Shown here: in pieces, positions 11,545 to 23,129 of the stretch | Position numbering within the stretch: position 1 is the stretch's first letter | Layout: the number at the start of each line of letters is the position of its first letter | From: Aporrectodea caliginosa | Lineage: Eukaryota; Annelida; Clitellata; Crassiclitellata; Lumbricidae | DNA length: 64,000 bases | Assembly (NCBI GenBank): GCA_020284085.1 | Contig: JACEVL010001161.1 | Span: 2,338,344 to 2,402,343 of the forward strand | Direction: 5' to 3' | Program-made: the position numbers and the translations under genes | The notes under the pieces: model-generated | Seen by the model: only the letters and a program-made list of their open reading frames with translations | What the model was told of the DNA's origin: nothing | The model's database searches: none

Positions 11545-11732
11545 AAAGTGTACTTACACGTGGAACGCTTTGCACGTGGAGCATTTTATCCGGGGCATAT
11601 TTATCCGTGCCTACAGTTGTCTATGGCCCATGGACAAAATGTCCCGGGACATGAAGTGATTCATGGGCCATTGGTCATTTCACCCGGGGCATTATATTCC
11701 GAGGCATTTTGTCCACGGGACATTTTAACCTA
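11545..11732 (+). repeat. Degenerate GGGGCATTTTGTCC repeat
   Basis: About 10 words like GGGGCATATTTATCC, GGACATGAAGTGATT and GGCATTTTGTCCACGGGAC in both orientations within 190 bp. It looks like an eroded palindromic element or a minisatellite. Confidence 0.45.
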
Positions 11733-12119
11733 GTAGCCTATCTGTCTAAATGCGTGAATATTTTGGTATTGGTCTTTCAACTCCTTTGTGTGTTTGCTTT
11801 GACCAGAGATAAGGCGATCGAGTGTTTTCCTTCCTTATAAGAAGGCTTCCGTTGAATGTTCTCTGTCGATGTTTACATACCAATTTATCCGCTGCAGCCC
11901 AGGTACTTCTGCCATTCACAGACGGCGCTCCAGGCAATCATTAATTCTCCAGCTTAAGTGCGGCTGCTTATAAATATCCTGAGCTGTCTTCTAACGCAGC
12001 CGATGAGAGGCTGAGGCGTTTTGTCATTGGTCTTTCTAGAACTAATATTTTATCATAGTGTTGCGTTCTGTTGAGATGCTGAAGCTAGACCAGCGACGTG
12101 GTCATGCATTGCCTTCTAT

Positions 12120-12350
12120 ATGTAATGTAATGTAACAAGACATTTATATAGCGCCACTTAAGAGTCTCACAGAAGCGCTCAACACGTGGCCATCAAACAG
12201 CTGAAAAAGTGCGTCTTTAAGAGTTGAGAGAAAACCATGTAGCCACATGTAGCATTAGTGGCACGCACAGATGGCGGAAGAGTATTCCAGATCCGTGGCG
12301 CCGCAATCGAGAAGTCCCGACGAGAACGGGTGGTGGCTCGAAACGAAGGT
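12120..12350 (-). mobile_element. L2-type LINE C-terminal fragment with (TTACA)n tail
   Basis: Minus strand reads DFSIAAPRIWNTLPPSVRAT then FSQLLKTHFF, and ends GGCGCTATATAAATG plus (TTACA)n. A clear L2 C-terminus, 5'-truncated. Confidence 0.75.
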
Positions 12351-12476
12351 ATATAATATACTGTATAATACACTGTATATTATATAGAAGGCATTGGGAG
12401 ACCAGCGACGTGGTTATGACGTGACAAGCGGGGGCCGATTTGTTAGAGATGTCGCCTGGTAAACTCTAAGAGTAGG

Positions 12477-12640
12477 GTCGACAGGTTCGAACTATATAGG
12501 CTACTCTAAAACGGTTAGGCCAACTGTGTAGGAGCCTTGACCAAGTCCTTCACAAACAATTGCTCAGTCATGAGACAGCGGCGCTTAATGAATGCGTAAT
12601 ATTGATAATATTAAATGGTGATGACTGGAATGGCTTTCTC
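12477..12640 (+). mobile_element. Decayed tRNA-derived SINE
   Basis: ACAGGTTCGAACTATA (B-box-like) is followed by GTAGGAGCCTTGACCAAGTC and GCTCAGTCATGAGACAGCGG, the body of a SINE related to the one at 29.1 kb. It is worn and lacks a clear tail. Confidence 0.45.
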
Positions 12641-13059
12641 TACTGCAGCTCCTTATTGAAGTGTGTCCTTAAATTGAGAGCAGGGTAAGGCTCACGCGGT
12701 CTATCAGGGGAGGCTTAGATGAACATGACCATTGTCATTTATTCGTTGTTTAATGTTCACAGCAACTAAATCATCTATATACAAGTATCCATTGAAACAA
12801 CTTGACTGCGAAATGTTTAACAACTATTGTAGGCCCTAAATACGCCTTTAGAAGCGTATTTGTTAGTTTTCACGCATACGTTCACGAGTTTATCCAATTT
12901 ATCCATGAATGTGTATCCTCAAGAGTTAATTTCCATTCGGTATTGCTTCAGCCTACTTCATGCCAATGTTCTCTCTCGTGTCTGCACTGTATTTCCCCAT
13001 TTATACCCACTTTTCGCGTACAATGCATAGCTGGCCAGAAATCTAAATATGGTAGCTAA

Positions 13060-13850
13060 TGTACATGTATATCCAAAGCTGAAGACTTAGCCTACCACAT
13101 GGCTATCCAGAGCAGGAGCGTCATTGTGTATCTATCCAGAACTGGAGTATTACCATAATATGGTATTGTATATTATACATGTATGTCTATCCAAAGTATA
13201 GCTTTATTATAAGTCTATAATTATAGACCTGTAGTCTAATCATGTGGTCACCCAAAGCAGAATCTTTATCATTATACCTACCTAGAACAGAATCTTTATC
13301 CATATAGGTATATATCTGTAGACTATCCAGAGCTGGACTCTTATCAAATGTCTATCCATGAACACCCAGACTCCGCCGTCTCTGCCTCTGTGTCGCTAGA
13401 TGTTCACTAAAAAGATTATTAAGATTTCCTGTCTACCAGAGGGTGTCACCGATATTAAGACATACCGATGACTTCAGAAGTCGTCAACAATAATATTATT
13501 TTCGGCACGCATTGTCTGACTGCCTTTGTGTCAAAAATGACTCCACTCTCAAAACCGAGCTGATGTTCTTCGTTTTATCATACTATGTCCAGAGTTAGCA
13601 AGCGTTGTTTCTTAGTTCTGAAGAGGGCTAGCATTTTTATATACTATGCGCCTATCCGATTAATAATCGACACAGAACTAGTATTTTATATGCTAGACCT
13701 ATCCAGAACTGGTAGCCTTTTTATATTAGGCTAAGCCTATCCAGTACGTACTTTATATACTAGGCCTATCTAGAACTGGTATTTTGTATATTATACCTAT
13801 TCAGAACTGGTATTTTATATATTGGACCCATCCAGAACTGCTTTTGTTAT
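13060..13850 (+). repeat. Degenerate tandem repeat (TATCCAGAACTGGTATTTTATA)
   Basis: Some 14-16 recurrences of CTATCCAGAACTGG-like words at 40-60 bp spacing, worn at the low end and clearest at 13,680-13,850. No coding. I know no element with this unit. Confidence 0.6.
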
Positions 13851-15455
13851 CTTATCATGTACGGTATTGATTTTGCCGCCATTTGTCGATGTTATCCAGG
13901 CAACGAGAGAGAAAGAGTCACGCAACTTTTTACCGATCGCTGTGGATGTTCAGTGGAATATCGACTGTGGTGGAGGGAAGGAGGGCTGTCGTACAAAATT
14001 AATTAGATAATTACGGAAGCTAATTGTACATGCCTGTGATTTATTATGCATGAGAGTGTTTCGTGATTGTGAAAGTGCAAGGTTGTGTTATAAGGTATTC
14101 GTTCATAAACCTCGATGTTACGCGTGCGTGCATAGAGTTCAAATGAGTCTTACTGTTAGTTGGATAAACCACAGCACTGAAAAATGAACAGTGAAAAATC
14201 GTAAGAATTAGAAAGTTTCTATCCTGCGATGTAAGACGGGTAGGAAGTTTATCACAAGGTCGTGACAAGTGTAACTATACAGACAAAGATTAGCAGCCTA
14301 TGGACAGATTAGACGGAAGTGCAACATATAGTTAAGTCTTTGTAGGCCTAAAGGTAATCAGTAGGAAGTCAAAGACAGATATGTATAGAGATGGATAGAG
14401 ACAGATAGTTTCGCTATCAAAAGGACGAAATGGAATATATAAATTAATGAAATTAAACAGGCGAACATATAAATAGAACGCAAGATAATAGCAAACAAAA
14501 GATTTCAAAGCTTAGGCCTTTAAATGAAGGTTGTGTGCTCTTTCTGTTAGCCAATGGTCGAGATTTGAACGCGCCCCACCATAATCGGCAACGACTATTT
14601 TAATCCGTGAAACGCAGTCCATAAACTTCTTCTTTCCTGTTGGCTTTTAAATTGCTGTCCAGCTACACGATGTTCTGTTTAATTTCACTCAAATATAAGA
14701 TTCAAACTCTGTTCTGTTCCTTCTTCAGTGCCACAATAAATGGCAGACTCCAAGAAGTTGACAAAATCCGCCACCCCATCTTGCTACAGAGGTGTTGGTT
14801 TTCGGAATAGAAGTTACCCTTGAACTTGATCATAGACGGTGTTTTGTTGTCTGGGAGTTGGGGTTCAACCCCATAGTTCTTCTTAAACCCCCTCAGGTAG
14901 GTTACTGAAAAGATATTTGGCCAGAAAACTAAACTATCTTATGATCCGTCAGTTGTTACTTGTTTCGTCGGCAACATATTAACAGCGTTAGAGTTTTAGC
15001 TGCGTTCGCGTACTTTCAAATCTATAAATTTTCAACCTCCAGCTCTTTTTTGACAACTAAAACAGACATAGGCTATTCATTCTAGAGTCGAATGGAGATA
15101 ATAATTAGGGGTTTATCTTGTCCGCCACGTTTCGCCTGGCTTGGCCGATCCAAGTGTCTTCAAAGTAACGGATCAATTTCCTCTTAGTTGTCGAGGAAAA
15201 CCCGACATAGCAAGTTCCTTAGAAAAAGCAAAGCCATCTGCGCATTGATATAATTATAGGCCTAGGCTATAAAAGCGTTCTTTTATTAAAGCAATTCGCT
15301 CTTTTCATTATTCGCTAAATTATTCTACTCTTATGTTTATTTTCGCTCATATTATTTCTCTCTTTTCTGTAATAATTGTCTTTTGATTGCGCTTGTTTGA
15401 TATCGTTATTTTTAATCTCGTCTTTTAAATGGCATACCAAATATTATTATTATTA
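13851..15455. other. No gene recognised
   Basis: Unique-looking AT-rich DNA. A (TTA)n patch sits at 15,443-15,460. No coding motif was found on either strand. Confidence 0.5.
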
Positions 15456-15459
15456 TTAT

Positions 15460-16420
15460 ATTCGTTTATTGCAGTATCAATTGCTTGATGCAATAGCTGT
15501 TTGTATGAGGGGTGAGCATGGAATTGGAACAGTCATAGGTCGGTCGGTTAAAATGTAGTACTTTGTGAACTAGAAGGCAGGTTTTTGAAATAGGTACTTG
15601 CTTAGTAGCAGCCAATGCAATGGACGCAATATGCATGGGCGCCATGTGCTGATTATTATGTACGGGTCTGTGTTTTGTTTCTGGCATGAGAGTTTTTAAC
15701 CATTTGTAGTCTGCACAGGTCTATCTTTTGTGATGCCAATGAGAAACCAGCTACAGTATAATTCAAATATGCTGGAAACCAGTGCATTAACTGTAGTGTG
15801 GTTGAAACAGTGTGCGGCAAGAGATCCGATTCTACGATTACCCCGTGCGTGAATTATTGTGCTGGTCTGCATAGTGCCCTCACTTGGTTAAACAATGACA
15901 TGGTAGACCACGTTTGTTACTAGCATTCAAGATTGAACGTCGCCAAAGACAAGCAGCTAGTTGGAGAACAAGATTAGACGTAGAACAATCAAATGAAAAG
16001 AATAGTTGGGTATTGTCAGCGTACGAGTGGTAGTCAAGAGAGCTGACGGAAAGCAGTGAGCCAATTCAATTGATGTATAATGGAAACAGGAGTGGCCGGA
16101 TCCAATACAGAACCTTGTGGTAGTGCATCACAATAAAAAGCCCAGAAAGTATGCTGATTTATACGAATTGATTATTGAGTAGTTGCAGATAGACTGAGTG
16201 CTAGAAACCAGATCAACAGACTGATCCAGCGTCCTATAGGCGGGGAAAGGAGATTATTATAAACCAACGGTATCAAAAGCAGTAGATAGTTACAGAACAG
16301 TGAGAGCAATAACTTTTCATTATTCGCGTAGCTGATTATGTGGTTGTCAGTGGTAAATAGTACAGTTTCAGTGGAATGGTATTTCCAGGGCTATAGGTAG
16401 ATTGGAAAGGAAAGTACAGG
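15460..16420 (-). mobile_element. Decayed LINE, RT region
   Basis: Minus strand shows PQGSVLDPA, SLDYHSYADNTQLF and KTCLLVHKVLHF in broken frames. YADN replaces YADD. It shares the CLLVHKVLH block with the copy at 26.4-26.8 kb, so these two belong to one subfamily. Confidence 0.7.
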
Positions 16421-16576
16421 TCATAAGAGGTAACAGATCAGTGCAGGTGATTAGCAACTACGTTTTCCAAGGTTTGGAAATGAAATCGAGAGATATTGCG
16501 ATAGAAGGAAGAAGAAAAATATGGCTTTTTAAATAAGAGATAAATCGATTCATTAACTAAGCGTCTGTGGATTAGC

Positions 16577-17008
16577 TGTGACGCCAGAGGTCAAAACCCG
16601 TCACATGTCGGTTTCTGACTTTTCTTATTCAGTCATATTCTACAATTAATTTGCTTCAAAATACTTTTTACAGAATGCAAATATCTTTTTTCTAACTGAA
16701 GTTATGCTCGTTTGATTCCTTCATTAGTATCGAGTGAGAAAATCGAATTAAAAGTTTTAGAAAATTTGTGTTCTCCTAATCTATTACTTGATTATGCTGC
16801 AATTTTTCTAGGCAATAGCAGGCTATATTCTGTATCAAATAAAGCAAACGGCATCAAAATCGGATTACTACTTTGCAAATAATGGCAAATTTACAGGCAA
16901 CTGCTGCATTGAAGAAAATTCTATATTTTTGACCCCTCTCGCCTATTTCAGCTTCTAGCTCAATAACTAGGAAGCGACAAGCGACGGGTTTTGACCCCTG
17001 GCGTCACA
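16577..17008. mobile_element. MITE with about 26-bp TIRs inserted in a LINE tail
   Basis: Ends TGTGACGCCAGAGGTCAAAA and its complement TTTTGACCCCTGGCGTCACA. The flanks (GTGGATTAGCT and AACTGGTTTCCGCG) rejoin to the LINE tail seen at 28,375 (GTGAATAAGCTGGTTCCCGC). This fixes the insertion point and gives a target duplication of about 4 bp (AGCT/AACT). The AT-rich core has no coding capacity. Confidence 0.7.
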
Positions 17009-17065
17009 ACTGGTTTCCGCGATTTCGCTTTTGGGTGCTGTAGAAAACTCGAGATTACTGTGAGC
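17009..17065 (+). mobile_element. LINE 3' tail (host of the MITE)
   Basis: CTGGTTTCCGCGATTTCGCT followed by GGGTGCTGTAGAAAACTCGAG matches the tail of the 8.5-kb LINE (CTGGTTCCCGCGACTTCGCT, GGCGCTGTAGAA) with point changes. Confidence 0.6.
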
Positions 17066-17460
17066 GAATCTGGCGGGAAAGCAACCTTCAGCGAGGGAGT
17101 GAGGCTCACGATGGACATCAAAGTATTCTTTTATCAGATTGGTAGGAATAAAGTCTCAGGCACATAAAATGAGACTATGCTTCTCAGTTGAAGTTGTTTG
17201 TTGAACAGGCTGAGATCAGTTGGAAAAGACATGGGTCGTGATAAGCCATCGGAGAAGGGGACGTTGTAAACTCAAGTCTTATAGTCGAGATATAGACGAC
17301 CTAACTGCAAACTACCATGGCTTAGAGTAATGCATTTTAGAGGAGTCTAAATTTTGGTAATATGTCACAAGCGCGCATAACAGAAACGTAAGGATGGAGA
17401 CAGAAAATCCAAATATTATGTATTTCAACAATTTTCATGTCATATGGTGATAATTATTAT

Positions 17461-17679
17461 ACAATACAATACAACTGAACTTTGATATCGCCCTTCTTAC
17501 TAAGGTTGCCCCAAGCTCAGAAGTGCACACGCCTCGGCGACGCAGACGCAATTATATTGCAGAGCAATTGTGCGCGAAGGACTTGCTCAAGGTCCCTACG
17601 TGGCGGCTTGAGGTGGATTCGAACCTGCAACCCTCCGGCTGCAAGGCACTGAACATATACCCCTACACCACCGCGCCCC
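17461..17679 (-). mobile_element. tRNA-derived SINE, GCGGTGGT family
   Basis: Minus strand starts GGGGCGCGGTGGTGTAGGGG and carries B box GGTTCGAATCCACC. The body reads GGCCGCCACGTAGGGACC-type sequence, and the element ends with a (TTGTA)n tail. It belongs to the same family as 22,340-22,577, 24,800-25,008 and 55,922-56,150. Confidence 0.75.
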
Positions 17680-18359
17680 ACAATATTACGATGGCAGAGC
17701 GGAAATTATGGCTCAGTTGGGAATTTGGGGGATACAATAAGCAAGTAGCCTAACAGTGTTTGAACACAAGGCATGTTGTGTGGCCCTTCCCATTATGAAC
17801 TTCACAGTCTATCTTTGTTTAATGTAGATATCACTTTGCACCTAATTAAGTTTGTGGCAATCAATGCCCCTTCTGGATCCGCCACTGCTTTCCTCACTTT
17901 ACATTCCTTACCACACTTGCCCAGTGACGTAACTAGGACTTCTCGTTTGGGTGTTTCCCTCTTTGGGGGAGGTTTAAGCCTTGAACATGGCCACTGCGGT
18001 AGCCCGAGCCTATAGTGGAGCCGGGGGCTTGATTCATTTTGGGGCCACTTCGTTTGGTTGGGGGCTTAAGCCTCCCGAGCCCAACGCTAGTTATTTCCCT
18101 GCTCTTGCCTTATCATAACTTGTCATGCAATGCTTCGTCATCCCGTACATTGCCATACGATTCCAAGCCTTGCCTGATGTGTTTGGGTACCACAGTAGTG
18201 GCAGTACTATTAACCATGGCCTTTGAACTCCTGCAGAATCTTTGTGCAGACGTCTTATTCCTCGGTTGGTCATCGCTGAGTAGGCCTATATATTCGTATT
18301 CGCATGCGTCCAATTACAGTCGGCCAATAATATCTCTGTGTTTATTTCCTTCTCCCATG

Positions 18360-18432
18360 ATATATATATGCGATATATATATATATATATATCGATATAT
18401 TTATATCGATATATACATATATATATCGCATG
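18360..18432 (+). repeat. (TATA/TATCGATA) palindromic microsatellite
   Basis: ATATATATGCGATATATATA through TATCGATATATTTATATCGA: alternating purine-pyrimidine with nested palindromes, likely to form a cruciform. Confidence 0.8.
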
Positions 18433-18619
18433 AGGGAACGAGCTACATACACACAAACACACATACAGACTCATAGATCTCTCTCTATATATATGTAAAT
18501 ATTCCAATGAACGCCCTGCTTCCGTTTGCCTATATATTTTGAAATGTGACTCGATTAGTTCTTAGTGAGCCACCAACGCAGCTGCATTGCCTCTGTTTGC
18601 TTAAACTCAACCGTTCTTC

Positions 18620-18960
18620 CTCCTTTTTCTTCCATCTGTCCATCCGTCATCCGTCTGTCCATCAGTTCTTAGATCTGTCCATCTACCTTTCCACCCGTCT
18701 AGTCATCTGTCCTCCATCCCTCACCTGTCTGCTCACCATCTAGACATCCATCCCCCACATCGTCCGCCCGTCCAATCGTCCTTTATCCGCCCATCCGAAC
18801 CCACCCACACACCCAGGAGCCTTCCTCCCATCCCTGCCCGCCCCCATGCTCGTCCGTCCGTTCGTCCATATATCTATAGCTTTGCCAACCGTTCTGCTCA
18901 CCCAACCAGTCATCCATCATTCCATTTGTTTTTATCCTTCCGTCCGTCTGTCTCACTGGT
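18620..18960 (+). repeat. Degenerate (CCATCCGTC)n pyrimidine-rich repeat
   Basis: CATCTGTCCATCCGTCATCC-type words continue for about 340 bp. Low complexity. Frames across it are not genes. Confidence 0.75.
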
Positions 18961-19084
18961 CATCCCATCTAGGAATCTTCTTTTTGATCATGCTGACCAT
19001 TCATCACGTTGACATCAATATAAATGCTGAGAAGGATTTGTTCTTGTTTCTGAGACGCCCTTTAAGTAATTGTGTCTGTATAGG

Positions 19085-19222
19085 ACATGGTGATGGCGGT
19101 GGTAATGGTGGCGGTGGTGGTAATGGTGGTGGTGGTGTGATGGTGGTGATGGTGGTGGCGAAGGTAATGGTGGTGGTGATGTGATGGTGGCGGTGGTAAT
19201 GGTGGTGGTGGTAACGGTTATG
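19085..19222 (+). repeat. (GGTGGTGAT)n microsatellite
   Basis: Imperfect GGTGGT/GGTGAT run of about 135 bases. Confidence 0.9.
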
Positions 19223-19224
19223 AT

Positions 19225-19940
19225 AATGGTCACATTCAGTTATTTGGGGCTACGAGGACTTGAGCTACGTGTACAGGTTGAAAAGGTGTAAACTAAAACA
19301 TTGGAGAGAAAGAGGAGCAGAGAAGACCAAGCTGAAGCTTATAAGATTATCATTGGAAAGGAAGCAGTGCAGTGGGAGAGGTTCGTTAAATTAGCACCAG
19401 CAAGGCGGCTCGAGAACATAGGTAGGCCTAATGGCCTATACATTATTTAGCGCTACCTATTGTTAAATCCAAACTGTTTAAAAGTAGCTTTGTTAAATGT
19501 TAATCGGTGTATCTTTAGTGAGTTGGGCACGTGTGACTTTGTAATCTGCTTTCTTACAGTTTAATTCAAAACATAATTATGTAATCACTGTATGCAATAT
19601 AATGCATGTGCCCTTGACAGATAAAAACAAAGACTAGTTACACTGGTACACTGGACAACAAAGGTATCGTTTCCTGAAAACTTAGGGTGTACCTTATGGA
19701 TTTTGGGCTGCTGATCACGAAAGTGACATTGACATGTTCCTATCACGCACAGTTGTCTTGGAATAAACTGTTTTTGGAATTTCCTTTCACATTTTCAGTC
19801 TACTTATATTTTGCCCACACAGTAAGTTGTTTTGTGTATTTCAGCCATTCCTGGTCATGAACAGCTCAGTTCAGGTTGCCCAACGTGCAATGTAAATGGT
19901 ACGGGCATGTTTAGTCACGATGGATGTTGGCAAGACGGTA
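19225..19940. other. No gene recognised
   Basis: Unique-looking sequence between the GGT microsatellite and the inverted satellite arm. The same holds for 20,475-21,020, which contains a hairpin AATGCTATTGTTAAG / CTTAACAATAGCATT at 20,609-20,654. Confidence 0.45.
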
Positions 19941-19943
19941 CCT

Positions 19944-20043
19944 GTCCGCTATTCCGGGAGTCCGTTATTCCGGGGTCTGATATTCCGGGGATCCGCCTGA
20001 CTCCGCGTCTTCAGGGTCGGTTAGGGTCAGGGTTAGGGTTAGT
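19944..20043. repeat. Inverted satellite units and TTAGGG-like stretch
   Basis: Three units of the 20.1-kb satellite in opposite orientation (GTCCGCTATTCCGGGAGTCC and on), followed by GGTTAGGGTCAGGGTTAGGG, a short telomere-like piece. Confidence 0.8.
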
Positions 20044-20092
20044 GTCGTCATTAGAAAACATCGTACCTACGCACAGCATGCCAGCCACATTA

Positions 20093-20471
20093 GTCCGGAA
20101 TAGCGGACTCCCGGAATAACGGACCCCCGGAATAGCGGACTCCCGGAATAGCGGACCCCCGGAATAGCGGACCTCCGGAATAGCGGACCTCCGGAATAGC
20201 GGACCCCGAAATAGCGGACCTCCGGAATAGCGGACTCCCGGAATAGCGGACCCCGGAATAGCGGACCTCCGGAATAGCGGACCCCCGGAATAGCGGACCT
20301 CCGGAATAGCGGACTCCCGGAATAGCGGACCCCGGAATAGCGGACCCCCGGAATAGCGGACCCCGGAATAGCGGACTCCCGGAATAGCGGACCCCGGAAT
20401 AGCGGACCCCCGGAATAGCGGACCCCGGAATAGCGGACTCCCGGAATAGCGGACCCCGGAATAGCGGACCA
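20093..20471 (+). repeat. 15-17-bp satellite (GGAATAGCGGACCCCC)
   Basis: About 23 units GGAATAGCGGAC followed by CCC, TCC, CTCC or CCCC. Length varies by 1-2 bp at the C-run only. Three units in opposite orientation lie at 19,944-19,990. Reading frames across it are artefacts. Confidence 0.92.
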
Positions 20472-21026
20472 GAACCGGCAGGACAAACCATAATATAGGA
20501 GCTTGCATACACAAACGCATTGATATCAGTTTGTAGTATGTTGATGTTCAACAGGCAAAAATAGCATGGTGTATAGTATCGATAGACTCTTCTGCAGACA
20601 ATAGGCCTAAATGCTATTGTTAAGTATAATACTGTAGACTTAACAATAGCATTTAATGTATACAGAAGACTGTATCGAAGCTGATTTCCAACCACTGCAG
20701 TGCTGAACCTCATTTGATAACTTAGCCTGTGTTAAATTACCCCAGTCACTGCAGTCAGTCGATTTCAGGGATGGAATCTGCTGGCACATGGAACTAAAAG
20801 GTTTCTGTATATTTCACAGGCGCTATGTCGATTTCACATAGTACTTTTTAAATAAATACGATACTTAAAATTTTTGCAATGATTTTGAAGGATTGTTTGG
20901 TGCTCCTGGGTTCACTATGATCCGCAAGAATGGCCACTGTTCAACTATTCATCGTGTTTAACACTTTAATGACGAGAGTGTAGCCTACTAAAAGCAACTG
21001 GGAAACCAATGCAGTTCGTCGATAAA

Positions 21027-21094
21027 GTGCTAGGCCTAAAAGCAGTGTTAGTACACAATGGTGCTAGGCCTAAAAGCAGTGTTAGTACACAATG
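21027..21094 (+). repeat. 34-bp exact tandem duplication
   Basis: GTGCTAGGCCTAAAAGCAGT through ACACAATG occurs twice back to back with no difference by eye. Confidence 0.9.
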
Positions 21095-21602
21095 GAAATA
21101 ATTACGTGTCCATCAATACCTGTACGGCATGCTGTTCACATGAAAGAGACGTGCGATGCTATAAAACTGTTAAGCATATTTTCATCTGATGGATATCACT
21201 AAAAATAGCCTACATTTCTTGCATTCCCATCTGGACTTTTCCCAGAAAATGTTGGTGACGTCAGCGAACAAGGCGAACGATTTCACCAGGACATTGCCAC
21301 AATGGATAAACGATACCAGGGTGTGTGGAGCATTAGTATGCTGGTCAATTACCGTTGGACATTGATCAGAGAAGCTCCTGACATTGAATATATAGGAACG
21401 CAAATCAGCCGCAGTTCAGTTGTAGAGTGTCCAAAATTAAATTACAAGACACATTGTAAATTTATGCACTAGGCTAACTAAATGTTTGGGTGTTTCCTTT
21501 AAAATCTTGCACACCATTTTTCTCAAAAACTTTACGTGATACAGAAATTCTGAGAACACCACTATATTCAGCGTGGCAAATTCTATAGAAAACAGTCGGA
21601 AA

Positions 21603-21676
21603 CTAAAAGTTAACATTTGTTCGGAAACAAAAAAGTTAAAATTTGTTCGGAAACAAAAAAGTTAAAATTTGTTGTC
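21603..21676 (+). repeat. 26-bp tandem triplication
   Basis: AAAAAAGTTAAAATTTGTTC plus GGAAAC repeated nearly three times. Confidence 0.85.
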
Positions 21677-21879
21677 TGGTGTTAATTGCTCAATTATAAT
21701 TATTTAAAGAACCGAAATGAGCATTCGAGAAGCTATTCTTCAGTGCAAGGTTTCTATACTTGTAGAATGGTTCTGCTACAGTGGACACTATCACAGCTTT
21801 TAAGAGGAACCTATATTATAATGGATGGGCTATGTTAATTTGCAGATGGCAAGTCTGCTGAACCACTTAAAACCCTTGT

Positions 21880-21980
21880 TATGTTAATCCCATGCATCTT
21901 CTAACATACATCCTATGTCTATGCTTGGCGCCCTTACGATGTTCTGTACCAGGCGCTATATAAGCAACGATAGTCTATTG
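21880..21980 (+). mobile_element. L2-type LINE 3' tail
   Basis: TTGGCGCCCTTACGATGTTC then AGGCGCTATATAAGCAACG is an L2-like 3' terminus. No coding is left. Confidence 0.45.
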
Positions 21981-22339
21981 GGGCGGGGGGGGGCGGCGAT
22001 AGATGAATGGTAACATCACTGACGTGAAGGCAGACCCAGTAGGAAGCGGGATCGATACTCGCTATGCTCTCCCAAAGGTCGACTCAGTCTGTCATGCGCT
22101 AGGTGGCTTTGGTAAAATGAGCAGTAGGACGTGTTGGGCGCCTTGCATGGACAGTTAAAATTCGACTTCTGTAATCATTCGTTCATACTGTGACTTGTAA
22201 TCATACTGCGTATACTTGTCAGTTTGAATTAATAAGAAAGAATATTAATAATATCAGTTATACATAATACGTACATGCATACATACATACATGCATACAT
22301 ACATACATATCTATTTACTTACTTTCTTACATACATACA

Positions 22340-22577
22340 TGGTATAGGGGTATGTTCGGTGCCTTGTAGCCGGAGGGTTGCGGGTTCGAATCCACCTCAA
22401 GCCGCCGCGTAGGGACCCTGGGCAAGTCCTTCACTCGCAATTGCTCATGCGCTTCGGCGTGAAACTTCGATTCAGTGTCCGCGCAGTAGTCGGGAGCGCC
22501 TCTGAATGGGCAATCTGGTAGGGGCGCTATAACAAGTGTTCAAATACAATACAATACAATACAATACAATACAATAC
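22340..22577 (+). mobile_element. tRNA-derived SINE, GCGGTGGT family (sense copy)
   Basis: Head TGGTATAGGGGTATGTTCGG, B box GGGTTCGAATCC, body CCCTGGGCAAGTCCTTCACT, then GGGCGCTATAACAAGTG and a (ATACA)n tail. This is the only complete copy in plus orientation and the clearest view of the layout. The 3' GGCGCTATA motif resembles L2 LINE tails. Confidence 0.8.
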
Positions 22578-22649
22578 ATACATAGGCATGCGCAGTGGTT
22601 GTTGTGGTAGCGATGGTAGTGTTGGTGTCGATGGAAGTGGTGTGCTGGT

Positions 22650-22800
22650 AGCCATGATGATGATGGTGGTGGTGGTGGTGGTGATGGTGGTGGTGGTGGT
22701 GGTGGTGATGGTGGTGGTGGTGGTGTGGTGATGGTGATGGTGATGGTGATGGTGATGGTGGTGGTGGTGGTGGTGGTGGTGGTGGTGGTGGCGGTGGTGT
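22650..22800 (+). repeat. (GGT/GAT)n microsatellite
   Basis: GATGGTGGTGGTGGTG-type run of 150 bases, just after the pentamer tail of the sense SINE. Confidence 0.92.
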
Positions 22801-22997
22801 GGATGATTGGAGGCGTTTAAGCAAGCGCTGTATTTATGTCCTCTGAGCCACATAAAGTCTTCCAAGTGATGTCTCTCTGTCTCTCGGTTGGATGCTCCGC
22901 TCGATCCATTGATAACACCACAGCAACCGCTCCAGCCTCCGTCCAGTCACCCCTGCTGCTGCTGCTGGTCGTCGTCCGATGAACAGTAAACCATTCT

Positions 22998-23125
22998 GCA
23001 AAGACAGACAGACTGAGAGACAGACAGGCAGACAGACAGACAGACAGGCAGACATACATACAGACAGACAAACATATAGACAGGCAGACAGGTAGACAGA
23101 CAGTCAGACAGGCAGGCAGACAGAG
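22998..23125 (+). repeat. (CAGA)n microsatellite
   Basis: Imperfect CAGACAGACAGGCAGA run. A similar (CTGT)n run occurs at 4,635-4,712 and 23,460-23,515. Confidence 0.9.
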
Positions 23126-23129
23126 AGGT

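Noticed and set aside
20013..20043. Telomere or interstitial telomeric repeat
   Set aside because: Only about three TTAGGG words; too short, and mixed with satellite.
20011..20713. Overlapping minus-strand frames rich in SAIPGVRYSG
   Set aside because: Translation of the GGAATAGCGGACCCC satellite.
22880..22975. Possible acidic SCHIP1 exon (SRLDAPLDPLITPQQ...SSSDE)
   Set aside because: Only weak resemblance to human SLDTPLSPMSKQ; no acceptor at its start, a donor phase that does not fit the next exon, and a (CTG)n run inside.
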